NCBI GenBank assembly: GCA_903858055.1
Contig: CAIOHM010000034.1
Location: 1-6,473, forward strand
Direction of reading: 5' to 3'
DNA length: 6,473 nt
Source of the DNA: an uncultured delta proteobacterium
Lineage (GTDB): Bacteria; Myxococcota_A; Polyangia; Polyangiales; Polyangiaceae
The translations under genes and the position numbers were made by a program. Positions 1-5,285 of the stretch are shown in pieces; the stretch's first letter is position 1; each line of letters begins with the position of its first letter. The notes under the pieces were generated by a model, which worked only from the letters and a program-made list of their open reading frames with translations, ran no database searches and was not told the DNA's origin.

Positions 1-747
1 CTCGTGGGCGAAGTAGATGCTCGGCAGCGCGAGACGTTCGCGGCGGATGTACGCCCACACGTCGAGCTCGGTCCAGTTCGAGAGCGGGAACACGCGCAGG
101 TGCTCGCCGCGGTGCACGAAGCCGTTGTAGAGCGCCCACGGCTCCGGACGGTGGTTCTTCGGGTCCCACTGGCCGAAGCTGTCGCGGAAGCTGAAAACCC
201 GCTCTTTCGCGCGGGCGCGCTCTTCGTCGCGGCGCGCGCCGCCGATGGCCGCGTCGAAGCCGTTCTTCTCGATGACGTCGAGGAGCGCCACGGTCTGCAA
301 ACGGTTGCGCGAGGCGCGCGGCCCGACCTCTTCGCGGGCGCGCCCTTGGCGGATCATCTCTTCGACGGACGACACCACGAGGCGCTCGCCGAGCTCGGCG
401 ACGCGCGCGTCGCGGAAGGCGATGACCTCGGGGAAGTTGTGCCCCGTGTCCACGTGCACGAGCGGGAACGGGAAGCGCGCCGGACGAAACGCCTTCTCCG
501 CGAGGCGCAGCAACACGATCGAGTCTTTGCCGCCGCTGAAGAGGAGCATGGGGCGCTCGCGCTCGGCCGCCACTTCACGGAGGATGAAGATGGCCTCGGC
601 CTCGAGGTCGTCTAGCGAAGCAGCCTCTTGCGCGAGTTCCGCGAAGCTTCCACTCCCATGGTTGACCTGGCCTCGATCTGCTGATTCCCTACCCAAGGGC
701 GAAACACCCACGTTTGAAGCGTTGCGCGTTTCCGTTATCTCGGACAT
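1..747 (-). CDS. cysD: Sulfate adenylyltransferase subunit 2 (ATP sulfurylase small subunit), 3' end off the window
   Basis: Transfers AMP from ATP to sulfate to make adenosine 5'-phosphosulfate (APS), the first step of assimilatory sulfate activation in the cytoplasm, working with the GTPase subunit CysN (not in this window; it would be expected past the left edge). The 249 visible residues include the PP-loop LLFSGGKDSIVLL (about 68-80), LVHVDTGHNFPE (96-107), the family signature IGGARRDEERARAKERVFSF (168-187), the WDPKNHRPEPW block (194-204) and RVFPLSNWTELDVW (218-231). Family members have about 300 residues, so roughly 50 C-terminal residues are missing. The ATG at 747 gives about 45 residues before the usual N-terminal helix (DDLEAEAIFILREVA, 46-60), longer than in E. 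coli. There is no clear Shine-Dalgarno before it, but a promoter placed for a leaderless message supports this start. The gene is divergent from cysH. Identity is very secure; the exact start is less so. Confidence 0.96.
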   Translation of the reverse strand, partial: MSEITETRNASNVGVSPLGRESADRGQVNHGSGSFAELAQEAASLDDLEAEAIFILREVAAERERPMLLFSGGKDSIVLLRLAEKAFRPARFPFPLVHVDTGHNFPEVIAFRDARVAELGERLVVSSVEEMIRQGRAREEVGPRASRNRLQTVALLDVIEKNGFDAAIGGARRDEERARAKERVFSFRDSFGQWDPKNHRPEPWALYNGFVHRGEHLRVFPLSNWTELDVWAYIRRERLALPSIYFAHE

Positions 748-753
748 GGTTCT

Positions 754-782
754 GTTATAAGAGACTACGCCGCAGCGCGCAA
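754..782 (-). promoter_or_regulatory. Putative sigma-70-type promoter for a leaderless cysD mRNA
   Basis: On the minus strand TTGCGC (782-777), a 17-bp spacer and TATAAC (759-754) precede the cysD ATG at 747 by only six bases. Transcription would therefore start at or next to the ATG, which fits the absence of a Shine-Dalgarno. The -10 is good (5 of 6 to TATAAT); the -35 keeps only TTG. The same AT-rich core (752-763) is nearly palindromic and offers TATAAG on the plus strand, so it could also serve cysH, but I see no matching plus-strand -35. Confidence 0.45.
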
Positions 783-817
783 CTCCCGAAGCGCGCGTGG
801 CGCAAGAAAGTGAAGCC

Positions 818-1582
818 ATGAGCGTGCCGACCGACTTCGACGACCTCGCAGACCCTTCCCTGCTCACGCGCTTCCTTGCCCGCGCACAGGAGCGTTTCGG
901 CGAGCGTCTCGCGATCGCGTCGAGCCTCGGCGCCGAAGACGTGGTGCTCGTGCACGCGGTCGCGGGCCTCGTGCGCGAGGGCGCGCCGCCGATTCGCATC
1001 TTCACGCTCGACACGGGACGACTGCCGCAAGAGACCTACGAGCTCCACGAGCAGCTCGAAGCGCGTTACGGCCTGCGCATCGAGAGCGTGTTTCCGAACA
1101 CCGTCGCCGTCGAAGACCTCGTGCGCCGCCAAGGCCCGAACGGCTTCTACCACGCGCTCGAGGCGCGCCACGCGTGCTGCGCCGTGCGGAAGCTCGAGCC
1201 GCTCGAGCGTGCGCTCCGCGGAGTCGACGCGTGGATCACGGGCCTACGCCGCACGCAGAGCGTGACGCGCACGGAGACCGGCCTCGTCGAGCACGACGGC
1301 GCGCGCGTGAAGCTGAACCCGCTCGCCGCATGGACCGACGACGACGTGTGGAGCGTCATCCAGCGCGAGCGCATTCCCTACAACGCGCTCCACGACGTGG
1401 GCTATCCATCGATCGGCTGCGCACCGTGCACGCGCGCCGTCGAGCCGGGAGCCCACGCGCGCTCGGGCCGCTGGTGGTGGGAAGACCCCGAGCACAAAGA
1501 GTGTGGACTGCACGTCGCACGTCTGCGCCAACTCGAGGCCGCGCGGCGCCAAGAAGAGCGGCCTCTCAGCGAGAACGGGTAA
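818..1582 (+). CDS. cysH: Assimilatory APS reductase of the [4Fe-4S] CysH type (phosphoadenylyl/adenylyl-sulfate reductase family)
   Basis: Reduces activated sulfate to sulfite in the cytoplasm, with electrons from thioredoxin, taking the product of CysD/CysN. The 254 residues show the nucleotide-binding SSLGAED loop (35-41), FTLDTGRLPQET (62-73), the Cys pair in HACCAVRK (120-121), the second pair in GCAPCTR (201, 204) and the catalytic-Cys motif KECGLH (Cys229) near the end. The CC...CxxC set is the ligand pattern of the iron-sulfur enzymes that use APS directly; PAPS-specific enterobacterial CysH lacks it. So the predicted route is APS to sulfite, with no need for an APS kinase. I chose the ATG at 818, which has a purine stretch (AAGAAAG, 804-810) upstream. 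A GTG at 797 would add seven residues (MAQESEA) but has no visible ribosome site. The 3' end overlaps the convergent NrsF-like gene by 17 bp. Substrate choice is inferred from the cysteines. Confidence 0.95.
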   Translation: MSVPTDFDDLADPSLLTRFLARAQERFGERLAIASSLGAEDVVLVHAVAGLVREGAPPIRIFTLDTGRLPQETYELHEQLEARYGLRIESVFPNTVAVEDLVRRQGPNGFYHALEARHACCAVRKLEPLERALRGVDAWITGLRRTQSVTRTETGLVEHDGARVKLNPLAAWTDDDVWSVIQRERIPYNALHDVGYPSIGCAPCTRAVEPGAHARSGRWWWEDPEHKECGLHVARLRQLEAARRQEERPLSENG

Positions 1583-2102
1583 ACACGCGCGCGAGGGCGA
1601 CCGGGACCACGAGCGCGAGCCCCATCGAGGTGAGGCTCGCGAGCCCCGCGTGGGGGCAGCCGAGCGACCCGATCGCGAGCGCGAGGCCGCCCATCACGAT
1701 CGCGAGCGCCGGCCGCGGCTCACGGCGCACGACGCGCGCCACGACGAGGCCCGCGAGACCCCCGCCGAGGGCGCAGAGGGGCATGCAGAGCGACACGCAC
1801 GCCTCGCCGGTGCACACGTGTCCGAGGTGACCGCCCGCGAACGAGCACGCAAACGGCACGACGCCGACGAGGAGTCCCGGGTACACCGCGCGCCCCATGG
1901 CTTCGCCGCGCCAAAGGGCGATCGACGCGAGCACGAGCGACGCCCCTCCCATGAGCAGGACCTGCGGACGGAGCCCCGTGACGAAGCAGAGCAGCGCGAC
2001 GAAGGCGAACACCGGCACGAGCTCGCCGACCACACGAGCGCGACGACCGCGCGTGTAAGCCGCCTCGAAGGCGGAGAGATCTTGGGGGTCAGCGGTCGCC
2101 AT
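1566..2102 (-). CDS. NrsF-like (DUF1109) six-helix membrane protein, probable anti-sigma factor
   Basis: A 178-residue inner-membrane protein with six predicted helices (about 25-43, 46-64, 73-91, 102-124, 131-148, 152-173) and a short cytoplasmic N-terminus. It follows the upstream sigma gene with a 14-bp overlap: ATG at 2102, sigma stop ending at 2089. A GGAGG (2114-2110) lies seven bases before the ATG, so the pair is translationally coupled, as expected for a sigma/anti-sigma partnership. The layout and the two cysteine regions, before helix 4 (Cys102/Cys106) and GCPHAG before helix 6 (Cys149), resemble the NrsF family. In Caulobacter NrsF holds SigF at the membrane and needs two conserved cysteines to sense chromate and cadmium. 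Extra cysteines here (Cys97, 102, 106, 110) form CX4CX3CX3C with His92 and His95 just upstream. Family assignment comes from pattern recognition, not a search. A longer reading from 2192 is rejected because it lies inside the sigma gene. Confidence 0.75.
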   Translation of the reverse strand: MATADPQDLSAFEAAYTRGRRARVVGELVPVFAFVALLCFVTGLRPQVLLMGGASLVLASIALWRGEAMGRAVYPGLLVGVVPFACSFAGGHLGHVCTGEACVSLCMPLCALGGGLAGLVVARVVRREPRPALAIVMGGLALAIGSLGCPHAGLASLTSMGLALVVPVALARVFTRSR

Positions 2103-2685
2103 TGAGGAGCCTCCACGCTTCACGCAGGCGCTCGAGCGCACGCTGCTTTCGCTTGCGAAATGCCGGACCACGCCCATCTTCGTTCTCCGCAAGCACGTCG
2201 TTCAAGGTCTCGCGGTCCGCCTCCGAGAGCTGCCCCACGAGCCCCTCCACGACCGCTTGCAGCTCCGCACGCTCGAGGAGTTCGGGCGCCTCCGCCTCGG
2301 CGGCCGCGAGCGCCTGAAAGCGCCCCGTGTCGACGGCGTCGATCTTCCGTCGCTGCGTCTTCTTTCGGAGGGTGCGCGCCTCGAACACCGCGAGGGCGAC
2401 GGCCCAAGGCACGACGCGGCGAGAGCGATCGAAGTCCGCCGCTTGGGCGAAGAGCTTCTGGAGGGCGTTTTGCGCAGCGTCTTCCGCCTCGGCGCCGCTC
2501 CCGAGGATTCGCTCGGCCGCTTGGAGCATCGGACCGCGGACGGCGTCGTGCACCTCGCGGAGCGCGCACCGGTCACCGTCCGCGAGCCGCGCCATCGCCT
2601 CGTCGGCGGCGCTGCGCGCGACGAAGGCCGGAGCCCTCGTGGGCTCGGCAGCGACGACACCCGGGGGAAGCGCGGCGACCTTCAT
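2089..2685 (-). CDS. RNA polymerase sigma-70-family (ECF/SigF-like) sigma factor with a shortened region 4
   Basis: Predicted alternative sigma factor of 198 residues that would redirect RNA polymerase to stress promoters. Region 2 is clear: ADGDRCALREVHDAVR (35-50), then the core-binding/-10 region with EAEDAAQNALQKLF (66-79), the VPWAVALAVFEAR helix (92-104) and the basic RKKTQRRK (107-114). Region 4 begins at LVGQLSEADRETL (149-161) and ends with FRKRKQRALERLREAW (176-191), which matches the last helix of ECF region 4. About 11 residues normally holding the first helix of the helix-turn-helix are replaced by the short AENEDGRGPA. The N-terminal 25 residues are Ala/Pro-rich. ATG 2685 has no strong Shine-Dalgarno and sits eight bases after a stable hairpin. 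A start at Met31 is possible but would remove only low-complexity sequence. The gene overlaps the NrsF-like anti-sigma gene downstream and follows a secreted Cys-rich peptide gene, suggesting a metal or redox stress role (inference). Confidence 0.82.
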   Translation of the reverse strand: MKVAALPPGVVAAEPTRAPAFVARSAADEAMARLADGDRCALREVHDAVRGPMLQAAERILGSGAEAEDAAQNALQKLFAQAADFDRSRRVVPWAVALAVFEARTLRKKTQRRKIDAVDTGRFQALAAAEAEAPELLERAELQAVVEGLVGQLSEADRETLNDVLAENEDGRGPAFRKRKQRALERLREAWRLLNGDR

Positions 2686-2693
2686 GCGAAACT

Positions 2694-2735
2694 CGAAGGC
2701 CGCGTAGCAGGGATTCCCCGGCGACGCGGCCTTCG
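2694..2735 (-). terminator. Strong hairpin between the Cys-peptide gene and the sigma gene (terminator/attenuator or translational block)
   Basis: A perfect 12-bp inverted repeat, CGAAGGCCGCGT (2694-2705) and ACGCGGCCTTCG (2724-2735), encloses an 18-base loop that itself contains GGG-ATT-CCC (2710-2718). On the minus strand it begins seven bases after the Cys-rich peptide stop and ends eight bases before the sigma ATG (2685). Only a short T run (AGTTTCGC) follows, so it is a weak intrinsic terminator at best. It would occupy the place of the sigma ribosome-binding site. Partial termination, mRNA 3'-end protection for the peptide message, or occlusion of sigma translation are all possible; the structure itself is certain. 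Confidence 0.6.
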
Positions 2736-2742
2736 TGTGGGT

Positions 2743-2880
2743 TCACTTGGCGCAGTGGCAGCTCTCACCGCAACCGCAGCTCTCGCCGCAGCCGCACGCC
2801 GCGAGCTTCTGGGCCGCGAACGAGGTGACGGGGATGGCGAGGAGGGCGGCGACGAGGGCGATGCGAAGCTTCGAGGTCAT
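2743..2880 (-). CDS. Small secreted Cys-rich peptide with a tandem GCGESC repeat, putative metal-binding/buffering peptide
   Basis: A 45-residue precursor. ATG at 2880 is preceded by a good Shine-Dalgarno (AGGAG, 2891-2887, six bases away). Residues 1-23 form a classical Sec signal peptide: MTSK-LR, a hydrophobic core IALVAALLAIPVTS, then a likely cleavage after SFA or SFAA. The mature part is only about 22 residues and ends CGCGESCGCGESCHCAK, with six cysteines in three CxC pairs spaced every six residues plus one His. This is typical of thiolate metal ligands (metallothionein-like) but matches no family I can name. There is no lipobox, so a free periplasmic or secreted peptide is expected. 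It lies directly upstream of the sigma/NrsF-like pair in the same orientation. Bufferins, which are Cys-containing precursors under SigF/NrsF control in Caulobacter, are an analogy only: the sequence differs and no modifying DUF692 enzyme is visible here. Signal, start and cysteines are seen; metal binding is inferred. Confidence 0.75.
   Translation of the reverse strand: MTSKLRIALVAALLAIPVTSFAAQKLAACGCGESCGCGESCHCAK
2758..2793 (-). repeat. Two tandem 18-bp units encoding GCGESC
   Basis: Units 2758-2775 and 2776-2793 are identical at 16 of 18 positions. On the minus strand each reads Gly-Cys-Gly-Glu-Ser-Cys. The two differences are both silent third positions of glycine codons (GGC versus GGT), so the peptide repeat is kept while the DNA has drifted. 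A third, partial unit (His-Cys-Ala-Lys) ends the gene. Confidence 0.9.
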
Positions 2881-3041
2881 GATGGGCTCCTGAGGTGCGG
2901 CTCCCGGGGACCGGGGGCGCTGGAGGAGTGGGCGCGACCACGGCCCGGCGTGACACCGGGAGCTCATTTCCTTCACGAGTCCTTCACGAGACCCGCTCTT
3001 CTCCTGGGACCCACGGGAGATCGCTCCCGAGACTCCCGCGT
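2881..3041 (-). promoter_or_regulatory. 161-bp leader between the two small secreted-protein genes, with an 11-bp tandem repeat
   Basis: No convincing gene lies here. On the minus strand it contains CTCGTGAAGGA twice in direct tandem (2990-2980 and 2979-2969), a hairpin CCCGG-7-CCGGG (2944-2960), an 8-bp inverted repeat pairing 2900-2907 with 2956-2963, and the AGGAG of the Cys-peptide gene. The frame stays open upstream of that gene, and an in-frame ATG at 2966 (reading MSSRCHAG) would add about 29 residues. That would bury the signal peptide, and the AAGGA before it is only one base away, so I take the sequence as untranslated leader. I see no clear ECF-type -35 (GGAAC) with a matching -10. 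Confidence 0.4.
3014..3029 (-). terminator. Short GC hairpin after the small secreted-protein gene
   Basis: CGGGAG (3014-3019), a four-base loop ATCG and CTCCCG (3024-3029) form a perfect 6-bp stem that begins 12 bases after the stop of the minus-strand gene ending at 3042. No T tract follows, so it may be a weak or factor-assisted terminator, or only a leader structure of the next gene. Confidence 0.35.
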
Positions 3042-3308
3042 TCAGCCCCGCGCCTTTGCCGCGCTCGGCCCCTTCGCGGCCTCGACCTCGCGACGGTTCG
3101 ACGCTTCGACGCCGCGCGGCAGCGTGCGTGGCGCGACGGGCGCCTTGGGGGTCACGAGGAACGACCGCACCGTGCAGCGGGCGTAATCGGCCGCCGTGGG
3201 GTGACCCGGAAGCCCTGGGGAAAGGCGCGCGGCGGCGCTTGGCGCGACCATGAGCGCGAGGATCGTGAGGGCGAGACCGACCGCTTGGGGCGCTGAACAA
3301 CGGGTCAT
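3042..3308 (-). CDS. Hypothetical small secreted protein
   Basis: An 88-residue product I do not recognise. It begins with a clear signal peptide: MTRCSAPQ, a hydrophobic core AVGLALTILALMV, then a likely cleavage after APSAAA (about residue 27). The mature part is short, with LSPGLPGHPTAADYARCTVR (about 29-48; one cysteine) followed by a Pro/Lys/Arg/Ala-rich low-complexity tail. The start at 3308 is preferred over the in-frame ATG at 3335, because it puts the signal peptide at the N-terminus and because a TTGACC/CATACT promoter lies exactly where a leaderless message would start. It precedes the Cys-rich peptide gene in the same direction with a 161-bp gap, so co-transcription is possible but not required. 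The signal peptide and promoter argue that the gene is real; the tail composition is ordinary for high-GC noise, hence moderate confidence. Confidence 0.5.
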   Translation of the reverse strand: MTRCSAPQAVGLALTILALMVAPSAAARLSPGLPGHPTAADYARCTVRSFLVTPKAPVAPRTLPRGVEASNRREVEAAKGPSAAKARG

Positions 3309-3309
3309 G

Positions 3310-3354
3310 CGTTCAGTATGCACGAGCCCTGGCAAGGGTCAACGGCACTGAACG
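3310..3354. repeat. Inverted repeat CGTTCAGT...ACTGAACG bracketing the promoter, possible operator
   Basis: CGTTCAGT (3310-3317) and its exact complement ACTGAACG (3347-3354) are 29 bp apart. One arm overlaps the predicted -10 and start site of the minus-strand gene, and the other lies just upstream of its -35. The centre-to-centre distance of 37 bp is about 3.5 helical turns. It could be a looping or two-site operator, possibly also acting on the chemoreceptor gene on the other side, or simply chance in a 160-bp gap. The rest of the gap to 3470 shows no convincing plus-strand promoter. Confidence 0.4.
3315..3342 (-). promoter_or_regulatory. Putative sigma-70-type promoter for the small secreted protein, leaderless geometry
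   Basis: On the minus strand TTGACC (3342-3337; 5 of 6 to consensus), a 16-bp spacer and CATACT (3320-3315; 4 of 6) are followed after six bases by the ATG at 3308. The distance from the -10 to the start codon is the same as for cysD in this window, and again there is no Shine-Dalgarno. The spacer contains the inverted repeat CCCT-GGCA-AGGG (3327-3338). Confidence 0.45.
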
Positions 3355-3470
3355 GATGGTCTACGGAATAAGGCAGAGGAACGAGCAAAGGTTTCGCGAC
3401 GGTGTCGCACGCCGCGCGCGATGATTGCGCCGCATGCCCGTCGTCGACGCCACGGGCACGGAGCCGCCGC

Positions 3471-5285
3471 ATGAAGTCATCGCTCTCGATTGGAACCCGC
3501 CTCTTCGTCCTCACGGGCGTGCTGCTCGCAGCGCTCGTCGCCATCGTGGCGCTGAACCTCGGGCAGCTCTCGAAGCTCGAGCAAAGCCTACGCACGGTCT
3601 ACCTGGATCGCACGGTGCCCGCGATCGACCTCGCCAGCGTGACCGACGAGGTCCACCGCTCTCGCTTCCGCGCGGTTCTCGTCGCCACGAGCTCGGACGC
3701 CGAGCGCAGCGCGAGCTACCTGACGCAGATCGCCGACATCGACCGATCGATCGACCGAACGTGGGCGAAGTACAAGGCCACGTACCTCACGCCCGAAGAG
3801 GTTCAAATCGCGGGGCGCGTCGAGCGCGCGCTCGCCGAGTTCCGTGAGCAGCGCGACACGACGCTGCGCCTCGCCTCGCAAGGTCAGCGCGAGCGAGCCG
3901 TCGACGAGACCATCGGCCGCGGGATGCAGCTCTTCAACACGCTGCGCGACGAGCTTCACAACCTGCTCGCGCTCCAAGATCGCGTGGCCGCCGAAGAATA
4001 CCAGCGCGGGCAAGACGGCTATGCTGCTGCGTTTCGCTCGTCGATCGCGATCACGCTCGTGGCTTTGGTGCTCGGCGCAATGCTCGCGACCTGGATCATC
4101 CGCTCGGTCACGCGACCGCTCGCCGACGTGAAGCAAGCGCTCGAGCGCGTGGCCGATCACGGTGACCTCTCCGTGCGCGTCCAGGTCGAGTCCAGCGACG
4201 AGCTCGGGCAAACCGCAGTGACGGTCAACAAGATGCTCGACGCGTTGGACGCGACGGTACGCGACGTCGGCGTGGTGATGGGCCAGGCAGCCGAGGGCAA
4301 CTTCAACGCGCGCGTCACGGCACGCGCCTCGGGCGACCTCGCGACCATCAAGACGAGCATCAACGACGCGCTTGGGACCCTCGAGAAGGTCCTCACCGAG
4401 CTCGACGTGACGATGCGGGCGCTCGCCGACGGCGACCTGACCGCGCGCGTCGACGCCCCCGCGCGCGGCCGCCTCGACGACATCAAGAGCAACGTGAACC
4501 GTTCGCTCCAGTCGCTCCACGACTCGTTCGCGAAGGTCATTCAAACCGTACGCCAGGTCGCCACGGCCACCCACGAAGCGAGCGCCGCGGTCGGTCAAGT
4601 CTCCGACGGCGCGCAGCACCAACTCGTCGCCCTCAAGCAGGTCGCGGTCGGCATGACGCAGACCTCCCAGGCCGTCGTCCACGTCACGGCCAGCGCACGC
4701 GATTCGAGCCAGCTGGCGCGCGACGCCACGACGCTCGTCGCCTCGGGCGCGCGCGACATGGAATCGATGGTCGAGGTCGTCTCGGCCATTCGCGAGCACT
4801 CGGAGCAAGTGACCCGGATCACCGAGGTGATCTCGCAGCTCGCGAGCCAGACCAACATGCTCTCGCTGAACGCCGCGATCGAGGCGGCGCGCGCGGGTGA
4901 GCACGGCAAGGGCTTCGCCGTCGTCGCCGAGCAGGTCGGCCGCCTCGCGGAGTCGTCCGGCAAGTCCGTGAAGGAAATCGTCGACCTGGTCTCGCGGGCG
5001 GCGAAAGAGACGCACCGCGGCGTCGAGGTCACGAGCTCGGTTCGCACGGCCATCGAAGCCATCGCCTCCCGCGTGAAGGAGAGCGACCGTCGCGCGGAGA
5101 CCATCGCGGCGGCCATGGAGCAGCAGCAGGCCGCCATCGCGGAGATCAACGCGAGCGTCGGGGACCTGACCCGCATCGGCCAGTCGAACGCCTCCGCCGC
5201 GGAGGAGATCACCGCAACCATGGTCGAGCTCGCGCAGCTCGCGCAGCAAACACGCGGGACGATTGATCGATTCCGACTTCGCTGA
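3471..5285 (+). CDS. Methyl-accepting chemotaxis protein with three HAMP units
   Basis: A 604-residue transmembrane chemoreceptor that would control a CheA kinase through CheW. Domains: TM1 about 11-31; an all-helical periplasmic sensor of the four-helix-bundle type about 32-187; TM2 about 189-211; HAMP 1 about 212-265 (RPLADVKQALERVADHGDLS); two further HAMP-like units, about 266-310 (AEGNFNARVTARASGDLATI) and 311-358 (ADGDLTARVDAPARGRLDDI); then the signalling domain to the end. The hairpin tip is present: EVISQLASQTNMLSLNAAIE (452-471), then AARAGEHGKGFAVVAEQVGR (472-491). There is no C-terminal NWETF-type CheR/CheB tether. The start at 3471 has GGAG (3460-3463) seven bases upstream and puts TM1 at the N-terminus; a GTG at 3402 would add 23 residues and is less likely. 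The ligand is unknown. It is followed by a relic of a second receptor tail and then a multi-CheW gene, so it belongs to a chemosensory cluster continuing to the right. Confidence 0.96.
   Translation: MKSSLSIGTRLFVLTGVLLAALVAIVALNLGQLSKLEQSLRTVYLDRTVPAIDLASVTDEVHRSRFRAVLVATSSDAERSASYLTQIADIDRSIDRTWAKYKATYLTPEEVQIAGRVERALAEFREQRDTTLRLASQGQRERAVDETIGRGMQLFNTLRDELHNLLALQDRVAAEEYQRGQDGYAAAFRSSIAITLVALVLGAMLATWIIRSVTRPLADVKQALERVADHGDLSVRVQVESSDELGQTAVTVNKMLDALDATVRDVGVVMGQAAEGNFNARVTARASGDLATIKTSINDALGTLEKVLTELDVTMRALADGDLTARVDAPARGRLDDIKSNVNRSLQSLHDSFAKVIQTVRQVATATHEASAAVGQVSDGAQHQLVALKQVAVGMTQTSQAVVHVTASARDSSQLARDATTLVASGARDMESMVEVVSAIREHSEQVTRITEVISQLASQTNMLSLNAAIEAARAGEHGKGFAVVAEQVGRLAESSGKSVKEIVDLVSRAAKETHRGVEVTSSVRTAIEAIASRVKESDRRAETIAAAMEQQQAAIAEINASVGDLTRIGQSNASAAEEITATMVELAQLAQQTRGTIDRFRLR

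Noticed and set aside
1503..2105. 200-codon plus-strand open frame rich in Arg, Glu and His
   Set aside because: Antisense shadow of the six-helix membrane protein; no start signal and no domain.
2743..2880. Calling the Cys-rich peptide a bufferin or other DUF692-modified peptide
   Set aside because: Size and cysteine pattern differ from DUF2282 precursors and no DUF692 or partner gene is present in the window, so only an analogy is justified.
2257..3186. 309-codon plus-strand open frame
   Set aside because: Runs antisense through the sigma factor, the signal-peptide gene and the leader; its composition is Arg/Gly/Glu-rich with no recognisable motif.
2743..3300. Long 185-residue version of the Cys-rich peptide, continuing the open frame upstream
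   Set aside because: It would bury a textbook signal peptide 140 residues inside a low-complexity Arg/Pro-rich extension and ignore the good AGGAG at 2887-2891. The ATG at 2880 explains everything.
3355..3470. A plus-strand promoter for the chemoreceptor (sigma-70, sigma-54 or flagellar sigma type)
   Set aside because: AATAAG near 3367-3372 has no -35 at a usable distance, and I found no TGGC-N7-TGC or TAAA/GCCGATAA pair.
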